Assembly (NCBI GenBank): GCA_002189035.1
Contig: NEEC01000020.1
Coordinates: forward strand, 744,001 to 808,000
DNA from: Utricularia gibba
Lineage: Eukaryota; Streptophyta; Magnoliopsida; Lamiales; Lentibulariaceae
DNA length: 64,000 nt
Direction: 5' to 3'
In this document: piece after piece, positions 23,010 to 35,040 of the stretch
Position numbering within the stretch: position 1 is the stretch's first letter
How the letters are laid out: each line of letters opens with the position of its first letter
Translations under genes and position numbers: made by a program
The notes under the pieces: generated by a model
The model's input: the letters and a program-made list of their open reading frames with translations, nothing else
What the model was told of the DNA's origin: nothing
Databases searched by the model: none

Positions 23010-24856
23010 TTAGTGCAGGTAACCTGTTTGGTACTGGTAGGCATTTCCAAAGAAGCTGCCGTGATTCGGGGAGAAGGTGTAAGCCGGCGTACCTATGTAT
23101 GGCAAGAGACGGGGCTCCGCCGGTACTGGATACGCATATGGCCGCGGCGGAGGTGCCATTTTGCAGCTGTGTTGTGGATATCTTTCAGTCATCCTGCTGT
23201 GGTAATTCTTTTCAGCAGCCACATGGGGAAGAGCTCGAGGTGCATGGGGAACAATGGTGGCACGGGGTCTCTTAGATTGTGGCTTGGCTACTTCGGTGGC
23301 TCGCTTCTTGTCTGCTGTGGCTTTCTCAATTTCAAGAACCTGCTTCTGGAGTGAATCAAGTGGGAGTTGCTCCTCGAGTTTGTGGTCTTCAACGCACTTC
23401 ATCACAGCTTTTATGGCAGATAGCTCTTTCTCATGAACGTCGACCTGCAACCGCAAAAAGTGTTAGTTTGCTACTAAGAGCTGTTGCTGAGAATGCTACT
23501 ACAGCCCATACGCTTATAACATGAAACGAAAGGATGCATGCTCCGGGAAATCCAAAGAAGTGAACCTGCGAAGAGGGTGTCTTCTTAGCCTCAGATAAGT
23601 ATGATCTCAGTAATGGGATTGGCAAAAACTGGTCTGTGAGCTCAAAGGCAAAAGCCAAATTAACAGCTTCTATCTGTCTGCCATTCTTTATCAGCACATC
23701 AATCATCCCTAAAAATCCCATGGAACAGATGATCAACAGAAGGAGAACAGAAAATAACCCCTCCTGGGAGAAGCCATTACTTCAATTCTAAAAATGACGC
23801 ATTCTTTTTCAACAAACCTGGGATTTTCTCAGTCAACCCAAGATTGTGGCATAGCTCTGCAGTTTGGCGACGACGAGAAACCATGGGGATCAACTTGAAT
23901 AAGATTTTCTGATCGAATTCTGAATTGATGCTGAATGTAGATAAAAGCAGGAGGAATGCATGAGCTTCCAAAGAATTTCCGTTGCAGGCATCAATATCAA
24001 TGTTTTCAAGTTTGGGTTTCCAATTCTCAGCAATGTCCTTGGCCCCTTGTCTTGCATCTTGGGAGATTTCGTAGAAGGAACAGTTGGCATCCTGATCCTT
24101 CAGGAATCTGCTGAGGCACTCCATCAGCATGATGCAAGTTCTTCTAAGGCCGAGGAGATTTGAATCCTTTTTAGCATCGAAATTTGGAAGCTCTGTACCA
24201 TAAAACTCTTTCAGTGTCCCCAAGATCAAAGTACCAGGATCCACAGAAGCACTGAGTGCAATAGGAACTTCCTCCTTCAAAGTGGCTAGATCCCTACGGT
24301 TGTCTGAGATGAACTTTTGCAGCCCTTCTGAATTCATCTCTCGGCATAATTTCACTAGCTCTGGATAACATTTTACCTGCAGATCAACACTTTTCGCACG
24401 CCTTTTCATGACATCAGAGTTACCCTCAGCAGCCACTCTTTCATTCATGGAAATGTGCTTCACTTGATTATCGGTGCTTCCATCAACTGAATCATCCCCA
24501 GGAAATGGCCTTTTCTTCTGCATACAAGCTAAGATAGCAGACACAGCAGCATCTCGCTTCTCTTGGAGCCTCTCAAGTGAGGCTTGCTCCATAGCCAAGA
24601 CAGCAGCTTTACGCTTCTCCAGCATGACTTTGGATTCAGCAACTTTAGCATCAAAATCCCTTCCCTGCTCTTCTAGCTCGGTAAAGCGTCTCTTCAGTGA
24701 CGTCTGGAGTCCGTACAAATGCTCCTCAAGCTGCTTCCATTGAAAATTTAGAGCAACAGCTCGATGACTTTCAAGTTCCAGAAACGCTTTCTGGAGTTGC
24801 TGTATCTTGGAGGCCGTGGACTCCATAACCGCAGCAGCATAGCAGCTTTTCTCCAT
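23010..24856 (-). CDS. FRIGIDA-like protein (FRL3/FRL4 type)
   Basis: Three exons on the minus strand: 24856-23818, 23708-23566 and 23444-23010, totalling 538 residues. The N terminus (STASKIQQLQKAFLELESHR) is followed by a long coiled coil (about residues 20-110, e.g. WKQLEEHLYGLQTSLKRRF). The central FRIGIDA domain (about 160-420) includes LVKLCREMNSEGLQKFI, FYGTELPNF and LRRTCIMLMECL. The C-terminal third is basic then Pro/Tyr-rich (KRPRATIVPHAP). Frigida family members act as scaffolds in flowering-time transcription complexes or more widely. The start MEKSCY is chosen because a CATGTAG acceptor just upstream suggests a 5'-UTR intron; an in-frame ATG at 24901 is possible. It lies downstream of, and in the same direction as, the formin gene. 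Confidence 0.87.
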
Positions 24857-26091
24857 CACAGCGAGCCTACATGCCGTAGAAGCAAATGAGCAGCTCATCA
24901 CTCACATTTGACAGTGGATCATGATGCATCGTGTAAAAGGTAATATCCAATTTTGCCTTTCCGACATGCAGTTTGAACGTCCAATGAAGCTACGATATTC
25001 AGAAGCAAGGAGAAAAGTGCTTAATCGCATCCAATTTGACATGAATCCATGCAAATCTGGACCAGTTACCAGGTATTCAAAAAGACGAGCTTAATCTAGG
25101 GCGACGGCCGGGAAAACTAGAACTGCAGGACCTACCGATCCCGCGGCGGCGCAAAGACTTACCGAATCGGAACCCGCTGCTCCGGGGGAAGCAAAATTTC
25201 ACGCCATTTGACTCGGGAACGGAAACAAGGGTTTCCTGGGTGTGGATACCGATTCTCCAGACAGCGAACTGTACGCCATTTGTGCCGTGGGGTTGCTATG
25301 TACGGCTACGCCAGGCACGTGCATCGCAATTGCAGACTGACCTTTTTTCTTCCTCCACTCCCGGAAACACCATCACCAGAACTTCATGCCCCGGAAAACG
25401 TCACGTTCACGCCTTTGCCTGAGCTTGTCTTCCTCCACACGGAAGACCCATCTGGTTTAGCTCTGAACTTGAAGGATCGTGGACCCAGTCCCATGTTCTC
25501 AAGTTTCACTTCTGGTTAATGGCCTGGTATGCACCATTCCCCTGTTGCGACTGCGATTTGGGAAGCAAGAACCAGAAAGCCTTCGGGGAGCAGAATGGCC
25601 GCCGTCTGCGATTCCCAATTTTTTGAGAATGACGATGTTGAAAAATGCTAAATTCTAGTTGAGAGAGAGATGATGATCTTTAGAATTAACTCGTTGAGTT
25701 TTGTGGCATTGCCCAGATGTTGATAAAAGGATGGATGCGGAATCCATAGACAGCATGACAAGACTTCCTAAGCTTCATTAGATGATCTGTTGCAATCCTA
25801 AAGGAGAGAACAACAAAACACAGAGTGTCACTCCTCAGAGTACTAATCTGATATGCAAACTACTTCCTTTTGCAGCTGCAGATTGCCTGCTTACTCTCAG
25901 AACAATCAAACCAACCACAGCCTGTTTTGTAAGAAAGCTTGCTCAAGTAATATGCTTTACAGGGGAATGTCAAAATGTGCAGTTGAGTCCTTCTGCAGCC
26001 GAAGATCCAGCTCCTTGTATACTAAGAAATTCTTCAGCCTTTTTGAAAATGGGAGCTGAATCAAGAACCTTCTTCTCTACTCAGCTTTCGA
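24857..26091. other. Region between FRIGIDA-like and formin genes
   Basis: The first about 400 bases include the 5' leader and promoter of the FRIGIDA-like gene (GC-rich near 25090-25200). The rest includes the formin 3' UTR. A 103-codon plus-strand frame at 25208-25519 is not convincing. No other gene is recognised. Confidence 0.45.
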
Positions 26092-29000
26092 TCAGGAAAA
26101 GGATGAAACTTGCTGCTGTGCCGTGGGATTAACAGGCACTAGGAACTTTTTGGCAGTTTGTTCTTTTGTTATCCCGATTTCCTTGCATACTCTGTCAAGA
26201 ACTGCAAGGAAGTCTCTCACAACCATGAAAATTCTGAAAGGATGAGCCTCTTCCTTTGCTGAATTCCCATGGAAGTATTCAGTTATTTCCTTCACTAGAG
26301 ACAGCGCAAGGCGTTCTTGAGCTTGGACCCTTGAGATATCCTCTTCGGCCTTCTTCATGAAGCTGTTCATGGAATCACAGAACTTGCGGCTGTTGCTTCC
26401 ATCTGGGGAGGATGCAGAGATGAGTCTCACCACTTCGTGTATGCTTCCAAGCCCTCTGGACAGCTTGAAGAGATCACCACTGAGAACTTCTGAATCCATG
26501 GTGGCAGCTTTCTTCACATTAGATAGCTCTGAACTGAGGCCGAAAATAACCTGCAGGCCATTGTCTTTGCACTTGGCTTCATGATCAGAAACACGAGCTC
26601 CTTCCATTCGAATGATCTCCTGAACAACAAAGTGAAGAAGAGTTGTCTTGCCATCAGCTCCCTTGACATCAACAAGCTTGAGTAGAGTGTCCAGCTTGAA
26701 AGCATGCGCATCGCCTCGATTCGTTCCAACATTCATCCGGTTTCCGGTCTTCAACACAGCTTCAAGAATTTTGAGGAACATTCTGCTGGTTCTCAACTCA
26801 TCACAAGCAGCCTGTTTCAACAAAAACCACCCTCTCAGGAGTCATCAAAGTATGCATCCAAGGCCACTCAGTTTCCATTTTTCATTAGAACAACAATGGC
26901 GATCGGTTCCATCACCAGTTATGATTGCTTAAAGAGCAGAATATGCATGGCTTACAGGAATTCTCAAGGAAAACATATTCAGGAAAAGCTATCAAGAGTA
27001 CCTCCAGTGTTGAGCATGACTTTCTGAGGTACTCAACTTCAGACTCAAAGTTGGAAACATAAATCATTGCCTCAGCTCTTTTGAAGGCATATGGTATATC
27101 AATAACTGCCTTCAGAAACCTCTCAGCAGCCCCAAGCTTGCTAGGAGAAGAAGCATCATTATACTCTTTCAGTTTCCGCTCTTCTTCCTTAGTCGGGGCC
27201 ATCTTCAGTAAACCCTCAAGAAGCTCAGTTCCAAGGGTCTCCACATTGCCTGGTTTCAAGTGCAATATGAATTAGAAAAGCAGTGTAAATTTGAAAACAT
27301 AGAAATGGGGAAGACCAATAGAAAAACTACCTTCCACAAGGCCTTCACAGACTTCTTCTACAGTCACATTGAGTGCCCTCATCAAAATTGCAATGTTCTG
27401 TGCCTTCTTAGGATCAAGAACACTGTTTCCAGTCTCTCCCACAGGTGAAGGAATGACCTGCCATCTTGTGGGCTTCTTGGGAGCCACAGTTGGGGCATTC
27501 GCAACGAAAAGTGACTCTATCATTTCTTCATTCAATCTGCATTATCATGGAGCAAGAAAATCAGATTTGAATGTAGGAAAACATTGCCAGTGAAGCTTGA
27601 AAAAAGTTCTGAACTTTAGTGATCATACTTGAATGAGCTGCACTTGAGTTCATCCCAGACCATTTTCCGATCGGAACTAGCGCGCACTTTGTCCCAGTGC
27701 AGTGGCTTCAGCTTTGGTTTATGGAAAAGTTGTTCATCTCTGGCCGTGGCTTCAGTTGGGAGCTCCATGACTTTCTCTGGTGATTCATGCTTGAAATTTT
27801 TCTCGACAGCTTCACGGCCATTAGAGGAAATCTCCACAGACAATGAGCTTTCAACAGCATTGCGGTTCAGGGCAGGCGCTTTTTCCCGGAGGAACTCGGT
27901 TACCTTGAAGGGCGGAGGGGGCGGCGGTGGGGGCAGAACGGGGAATGCAGGGGGAGTTCGCGGCCGCGGTGATGGAGAAACAGAGGGGTTCGCAGGCGGA
28001 GATGAACTCCTTGAAACTCTAGGCGATAATTCATCGCTTCGCCTGGAATATCCACCGGGAGAGGATGAGCTGGGAGGCGAAGGGGAAGGAGATTCTTGAG
28101 ACGCCACAGCTCGAGATGGAGGTATTTGACGGTGCAGCCGCGCGATATTTTGAATTTCGATCAGCTCAGGCGATTTGGGCATCGGGTTTCTGGGAATGGG
28201 ATTGTGTTCCGGCGAGAAGGTCAGCGAACCTGACCTTTCCGGGGAGCCTGAAACCGATTCGGAAGCTGTGGTTGTGGAGTAAATGGAGGAGGAATTCGAA
28301 GTGCACGCGTTGAAACTCTCCACTCGAAAACCGGAAAAAGCCCTCCTGGAAGATGATCCCGTTTCTATGTTATTCTTGATGCCGTTCACGGAGCCTTTTG
28401 GAGAATAAAACTCTTCGTCCTCATCATCTTTACCGCTCGCCGCATCCACATTGCTCCGGTAATTTCTGCGGGTGCTTTTCCGCGGGTTCAAAGGCGGCAA
28501 GGGTTGAATCTCCGGCGACTCCATTATTCGGGAATGGGCATCATCGTTCAGTGCGCCATTGCCTCCGGCGAAGGCAAAACCACCGCCTCCGCCGTGCGGA
28601 TTCACCAAAGTCCCCAAGTATAAAAGCTCGGAGCTAGTCTGCGAAGGCCTAAGAAGCTTCGGAACCGGTCGCCGGTCCGGAGGTCGGTGAGGCGAAATCT
28701 CACCAGATCTTCGAGTTTTAACCTGCTCCAACGACGGCGATCCATCACCCCCGCTACTCCTCCGCACTTGCAGAAACACAGCGACACAAACCACGACCAC
28801 AGCAGCAACAACTGCTGCAATGGCCGCCGCGATGAGCTTCGGGGACGGGGATCCTGCCGCCGGCGAGTGCGGGAGAGCGAGCGAGGATATGTTAGCCGGG
28901 AACGAGACGAATGTTGCCGGCAACGGCGGCGGCGGTGTGGATGGGAAAAACGGAATGTTGTTGTCAGGTTGAGTATCAGAGGAAGGAAATGGGTAAAGCG

Positions 29001-29127
29001 GCGGCGGTGGTGAAAGAGCCGGCGGCAGTGTCTCCCCGGAGAAAAAGGGCTGGTGGAGAACGCGGCGGTTAGCGACGGTGGACTGCAAACTCAGGAAGAA
29101 GACAAGAACGGCGGCGGAAGTTGGCAT
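26092..29127 (-). CDS. Type I plant formin (FH1-FH2, membrane-anchored)
   Basis: Four exons on the minus strand (29127-27629, 27536-27331, 27249-27002, 26811-26092) encode 890 residues. Order of domains: signal peptide (about 1-19), extracellular Pro-rich region with SPPPP and STPPPPLP motifs (cell-wall extensin-like), membrane helix (about 97-119, start [18 protein letters not shown]), Ser-rich cytosolic region, FH1 poly-Pro run ([13 protein letters not shown]), then FH2 from about 475 ([12 protein letters not shown]) through [65 protein letters not shown]-type core residues and a C-terminal coiled region. Type I plant formins nucleate and bundle actin at the plasma membrane and tether it to the wall. 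All splice sites are canonical; no defects seen. Confidence 0.95.
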
Positions 29128-29479
29128 TTTAATCGCCGGTTTGCACGAACGGTAATGAATGCGAAGGGAACTAAACGGAAACCTCTTTTCTTACCCATCA
29201 AATATTAAAATTAATTCCTAATAATTTTTTTATTATAATAATTTGATACTCTCAATATTACAAAAGTAAAACATCTAAATATCCAGCTATCAAATGTAAT
29301 AATTGCATTAAAAATGTCCATGTTTTCATAAAATAGGTAAAATCTAAACTCATTTTAATAAAGAATAAACATAATTTATTGAAATGATTATATCTAATTT
29401 GTAAAGGTTTTAATTTTTCATTGTATTGTAGTAAAATAAAAAATTTATATTTGTTTCAAAAATTATTAAAATTTATTGA

Positions 29480-29690
29480 ATATATATTTTTAGTAGTTGA
29501 TTTGATAAATTATTCAACTTATGTTTCATAGATAAAATAAAAAATTAATTGAAAAATATAATATATATTTTTCATTTATTCTAAAAAATATTTATACCAT
29601 AACATTAAATTATACAATAATTTAATATATTAAGCTTTATAATATATATTTTTTATTTAATTAAAATTTTAAATATGATTTTTATATTAT
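29480..29690 (+). repeat. Dispersed AT-rich repeat, family 1, copy A
   Basis: Shares an ordered set of phrases with 45500-45700 and 59090-59290: (a)taaattatt.aa, then tatgtttca, then attaa.tagaaaaat-like, then ttt.atttattctaaaa.tat, then tttaatatattaa..tttataatatat. Order and spacing are alike in all copies, which is more than base composition would give. No ORF. Confidence 0.5.
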
Positions 29691-31349
29691 TTTAAGTAAT
29701 GTTTTATAAAATTTTTGAATCATATTTATACCTTTTAAAAATTAAAAATAATTTTATTCTACAACTACTTTTGTAAAAATAAAGAATAAATTACTTCAAT
29801 TATTATTTTTACTTTCTAAAATAATTTTTAAAAAAAGTAAAAATAAATTTAAAAAATTTTCCAAAAATTTACTTTACAAATTACATTTAGAATGTTAAAC
29901 TAATTTTATTCCTATATTCATAAAATTAATTTTATTTACATAGTCTAAAACACAGTTTTGAATTATAGAAGATACCTTAAATGTTCATGAAATTTTCACC
30001 ATTGTCCAACTTTACATTTTGGGATGAATTCACCATATAGAACAAAGCTAGTGGGAGGCGGCTACTGATTGAGTTGGGTACGTTTCAAAATAGCAATTAT
30101 ATCAACACAATTATCATAGGTCTTGGACAATTATAATAGCATAATGTACCATGATTAAAATACATCATAATCCATTTGACAATTGACTTGAGTTAGAATC
30201 AAAACAATATCTTCGATATTTCAAATTAAACATAATAAAATAATTTTGTTTGCTAATTTTCAGTTGTCTTATTTCGTTCATAATAAATTTGGGTTTTGAC
30301 ATACATGGTGTTTTGTGTTACTTATAAGTTATTTTAAGTAATTATAATTTACTAATAGCTTATATGAGTATTTTATTTAATACTTAAAAATGATTTTAAA
30401 AAAATGTTTGTAATTTAGTGATAAATTAATTTTAAAATAAAAAAAACTTGATTATTTATCTTTTCAAACCAATTGAATTTTTATAATTACCAAATGTTCA
30501 TATTTATTATATCTATTTTTAAATTCAAAAAGTTGTATTTAGGCTAATGTTATCATATGGTCCATTTACTCTCCTTCCACGTATGTCAAATAGCTAGTAT
30601 TTTTTATTTATAGTATTATGTTTAAAGTATTTTAGTATTAATTTTATTGATGAAAATATATTTATATCAAATAATAGTCATTTGTAATCTAAAGAATCAA
30701 AGTGTTTATATTTATTTAAATATATTTTAAAATCATAATATGTTAATACGTTTTTATTAAATAAAAATATTTATATTTAATATTACTTAATAATAAAAGG
30801 GTAAAATACTATTTAACTTAAAAAATAAGTTGATATTCAAACTCTATCAATTTAATTTTACAATTTTTGACATATCTTCCAAATTAAATGCTATGTACTT
30901 ATAATTGACCTATAATTTCATTAATTTTAAAGTAAATTATAATAAAATTAATACAAACCTCATAACCATCCTGTATGAAGATAGAGAGGCGTTAAGAGAT
31001 CGGTTTTGAGTTGGGTCGGGTCGTCAGTGTTCGATCCGAATCAAATAAAAACGGTTTAATACAGTAATTATTTTATTCTAGTAGAGAAATAAAACACAAT
31101 TTATCCTACAAAATAAATAAAAAATAGCATTATTATATATTTTAAATAATCACAGGAAACAAAAAGAAACGATAATATTTCCCAAACCGGTCCACTGCCA
31201 CGACCGGGGGGTGGAATCATGAAAAGCTGCACAGACTGTGGTTAAGACAAGGCGCCCGTGGAGTGAATGATCCAACGGTCACTGGGCCCACTGCTGGAGT
31301 TATTTATTGCATTCGGATTTTCGTTAATTATTTTAATATATGTAAAAAA

Positions 31350-31460
31350 GACACGTGATTTCGCCAATCCGACACGTGAGGGGAGAAATCAGACAGCAGG
31401 GCTCCAAACTGGTGACGTGTCCTCTTCCCCTTGTCCACGTTACCCACTGCTTCTATATTT
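31350..31460. promoter_or_regulatory. ABRE/G-box cluster with TATA-like element, no gene attached
   Basis: Four ACGT elements occur in 90 bp: acacgtgatt (31351), gacacgtgag (31371), gtgacgtgtc (31412) and gtccacgtta (31433), with a ccaat between the first two and tctatatttg at about 31451. In plants such arrays confer ABA or stress response through bZIP factors. Downstream on the plus strand there is only a short non-conserved frame. The nearest start codon is the formin, 2.2 kb away on the minus strand. Confidence 0.5.
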
Positions 31461-31669
31461 GAGAATGCGAATGAATCATTTTCAAAAACATCCATCACTC
31501 CATTTGGCAGTCCATATTTAGTAAATTAATTTAATTATATTCTTTAAAAGTTTGCTTCTAAATATCAAATTTATTTTTCATTATATCCTAAATATTACTT
31601 TATTTTGTAATAAGAAGTTGTGCTTCAAATTATAGAAAATAGAATCGTTTAAAATTATAAAATTGTTTT

Positions 31670-31870
31670 ATGAAAACTATAAAATTTAATAAAATAAAAA
31701 TTTATATTATAAATTTTAATAATTTAAATTATTATGTAATTTTCATATTATGATATAAATATATTTTAAAATAAAAAAAAATGAATAATCTAATTTTTAT
31801 AATTAATTTCTAATTTAATCACTAAAAAATTCAATAATTTGATTACATAATCTGCATTTTACTAACTACT
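31670..31870 (-). repeat. Dispersed AT-rich repeat, family 1, inverted copy D
   Basis: The reverse complement contains aaattattgaatttttta, then a tagaaattaattataaaaatt block, then aaaatatatttatatca and aatttataatataa, in the same order as the copy at 59090-59290. Alignment was by eye only. Confidence 0.45.
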
Positions 31871-32968
31871 TCAAAAAATTATTACTACAAATCAGATCCT
31901 ATATGTTAAAGTATAATATAATTTTAAATATATTAATAACATTTATATATCAAATATATTTTTAATTAATAATATAATACATATTCATCTAAATATAAAT
32001 AATCTAAATTCCGAACATTTTGTAATCATTGTTTTAACATGATTCCCAAATGTTAACAGAATCATAAAACAAATCAAAATTAAGTTTTAAAAAAGCAAAA
32101 AACATGGATGGAACATGGTGAGAGGACATTAGTGTTTGTTTGTATCATCATGGTGCATGAACAAAGACAAAAACAGATGGAGCTCCCTGCACTGCACGTC
32201 TTCTTTGAAGACACCATGGGAACGAGACCAGATCCACACGTGACGCTTATCATGTCATAAATCCGTCATCTTTGACAGCGCCTGAGTGAGTACATGCCAA
32301 GTATATTCGATAACTAGCTGACGATCAGAGGCCATTTGGACGATGATGATTCTGCTCATATTCTGGGAGTTTTTTTTGTGGAGAAGACGGTTCACTGTAC
32401 ATACAAGTGATCTCTCTCCAGATACTGTGCATTGGGAAGAAGTAGCATTTGTTGAAATAACACGTTATTAATTGAAAGTCATTTCAATTAGTTTATATGG
32501 CAAGTCAATTTATTAACTTTAATGGGTACGAGAGTGAACTAGATCCCATATGTATGCAGTATTTTAATTTATTAGATTGGATTAGACTATTGAAAGATTT
32601 CGAAATCCAAAAAAACTATGCATAGGGGATGCAAACCCAATTCAAAAACCTTTCATCTGTGTGCAACCCAACTCTAATATCAAAAAAGTAGTTCTCTAAA
32701 AGCTTAAATCTTGGAGAATAGATAAATCATTTACACTGTTTTACGTATCAGAGATATTTGATCTTTTATTCTTCTATGTGTTCAATTTACGACAACAATT
32801 ACTAAAACTTGGTTGTTCTCTGGTATGAAGAGAAAAAATGGGGGAGGTGCTGCTCTCTGGGGTTCTTCATTAATTAGTAGTTACATGTGTGCTAGGGAAA
32901 TGAGAATCAAGAAACCCCCACAAACGTGTGGAGGAAGGAAAATGTTACTCTTGGAGATTGGTTGATCA

Positions 32969-34633
32969 TCAAAGCATCCATCTTGGAGAAGAAGTATGAA
33001 CAGCGTTTTGCTGTGGTCTGATCTGCCACGCCATGTTGTTCCTCTTCTTCATGATAGAGGAGACCGTGGGGCTGAAGTAGTCGTGAGAAGCTGTGCCCTG
33101 TGAGTGCACTTTACGGCTCGGAGTGAAACTCCGGTGCTTTTCCGGCAATGCGCCTCGAGCAACTGAGCATCTCTGCACCGGTGCCCATCTTGGGTAGTTC
33201 CCACAGCTCTGGCTTCTTCTCACATTGTGAACCTTTCCCGGACCGGGGCTTGGGAAATTGCGGCTCTCAGCTGTTTCAGCAGAGTACATGGTGGTTTCAC
33301 CTTCACTGTTGTATCCCTGTGGGAGCTCTGAAGTATCAGCTGGTGAAGAAGTTGATCGCATGTCATTCTGGGCTCCGTTTACCGACTCTGTGGACTCAGC
33401 ATGGCCGGATGGTTCACCGTCACATGATTCCGATAGCTCTTCCCGGCGTCTGGGCAGCACTTTCCTTGATTGTTTCGCTGATGATGATGATGATGATGAT
33501 GCATCACCAGGCTTAGGAAGCATGCTTGCTGGAGAATTGACATCCAGATGCTGAACTCGGGTCGGTATCGCCATCGCCATCGCTGCTTTCTTCCCTACCG
33601 GAGTCGAAATCAACTCCGGTGATCCATACATCTCAGGAGTTGGGATACCAGAAACATGTCTCCTATCCACACTTACTGCTTCCTCTTCCAAAGCATTCAA
33701 AACAGGGAAACTTGCTCCAGAGCTGTCTTCTGTTCTGCAAATTGTGTTGCAAAATGCAGGTCCCCCTTCGTTTTCGCCTTCTATCGGCTTGAAAACTCGC
33801 CTCATTGTAAATGATGCGCAAGACAACTCATTCTTTGACATCAGCCGCTTCAAAGGTACCTTTGGTTTGCAAAGTTCATCAAGATTGCCCTCCCAGTGCT
33901 GGTTTAACCAGTCAAGAATGATGGGGATAGGGATCCCAAACTGCATTGAGAGATCCCTTTTGCAAGATTTAGGCGAGGATGAAGATGAGGAGCAAGATCT
34001 GGTATTGGGAGATTTCGCAAGCTTCATGGGATCACAGACCATGAATGCAAGATTCCCATTGGAATCAAAACCAGCAGAACCAGGGCTCCATATCACACCT
34101 TCAGTTGATAACTTGATCAAGTTATCAGTAGCAACAACTACTTTCCCTTCCCCAACTCCCAACTCCTGCTTCTCTGAATATCCCAGAAGATACACAACGC
34201 TTCCCAGCTCAAGATTTGCCTTTGAGCATGATTTCAGGTAATGCAAATGGTGATTCGAATCCCCTTCCACTACATCAACCCCCACAACTGTGAGATCTAA
34301 CACAGAACTCGTGATGAAGAACCTGAATGGAATCGAACGGCCAATGAGTAGCCGTAGAGCATTGAATAAATTCACCCGTTAACGAACTTACCTGTGAGGG
34401 AAAAGGCAAGCAGAAGCGCCGCTGAGGAGTCGGATCTCGGCGGTTTCAGCCGCGGCAGTTGAGGGTAAACTGGCGTGGGTAGTGAGTAGCAGATTCCGGT
34501 GAATCAGAAACCCCGTGGAAACACCGCCTACTCTCGCCATTGCCGGAGATTTCCCTGCAAAAATTGCAGCTTTCATCTTCTCCGACTTGCCCCCGCCATT
34601 GCAGAAACACCAAGACTCCCGCAAAACCCCCAT
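32969..34633 (-). CDS. Plant trypsin-like (S1-fold) family protein
   Basis: Two exons on the minus strand, 34633-34392 and 34322-32969, join at CACAG|G to 531 residues. The N-terminal third is a protease-like domain: GFLIHRNLLLTTHASLPS carries the putative catalytic His, LDLTVVGVD the Asp, and SPGSAGFDSNG the Ser in a G-S-A-G setting. The rest is low complexity and Ser-rich, with SEGETTMYSAETAES and a basic tail (KKRNNMAWQIRP). A Ser run is encoded by a (GAT)n stretch (plus strand, about 33480-33500). It resembles the Arabidopsis family annotated only as trypsin family protein (At2g35155/At5g45030 group). Whether it is proteolytically active is unknown. The start is supported by an in-frame stop shortly upstream. 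Confidence 0.8.
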
Positions 34634-35040
34634 CCCGGTCGACAGCTACCAGTCCTCCAACACGCAGTCCTGGATCAAAAACCAAAACCCATTTTCAAAT
34701 CCGGAACTCGACATAAAGCATCCGGCGAAAGAAGGCATTAAAGTTTGGAGGAGAGGAATGTGAACTATGGACAAAACAATGGGGTTCAATTGCATTATGG
34801 AGCAGCTATGACTTTTGTTAAAGCAGAACTACTGTTGTTTTCAGGGACTACAGTTGTAAATATGAGAAATTTGAGGCTTGGTTTTTTATTTTTGTTAAAC
34901 CCCTATGTTTTAAGAAAATACAAAACGACCCCACCATTCACCGGCTAAAGGACGGTAACCCAACGGCTTCGACTCCAGCTTCCACCCCACGAAGAAAACA
35001 GCCACAGCCTCATCGGAGGATTTTCGAAACCGAACTCAGA
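34634..35040. promoter_or_regulatory. Divergent promoter region, trypsin-like gene / TONNEAU1
   Basis: A 407 bp gap between divergent starts. No clear TATA or site II motif is seen. The sequence immediately before 35041 (gccacagcctcatcgg) is GC-richer and is probably the TON1 leader. Confidence 0.4.

Larger units (their letters stand above)
29128..32968. other. 3.8 kb AT-rich intergenic region
   Basis: Formin promoter near 29130-29200, then extreme AT-rich DNA. It contains two copies of dispersed repeat family 1 (29480-29690 and an inverted copy at 31670-31870), a GC-richer block at about 31180-31500 with an ACGT-element cluster, and another ACGT element (ccacacgtgacg) near 32235. No convincing gene. 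The last 100-150 bases before 32969 are probably the 3' UTR of the trypsin-like gene. Confidence 0.55.

Noticed and set aside
25208-25519. 103-codon plus-strand frame between FRIGIDA-like and formin genes
   Set aside because: It overlaps the likely promoter and leader of the minus-strand gene, has biased composition and no recognisable domain.
27629-28313. Gly-rich plus-strand frames opposite the formin
   Set aside because: Antisense to the Pro-rich FH1 region; poly-Pro codons read in reverse give poly-Gly.
31267-31521. 84-codon frame downstream of the ABRE cluster
   Set aside because: Begins inside the cluster, is not conserved in composition, and includes regulatory motifs themselves.
33480-33503. 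(GAT)n stretch as an independent microsatellite
   Set aside because: It codes for a Ser run in frame in the trypsin-like gene, so it was noted with that gene.
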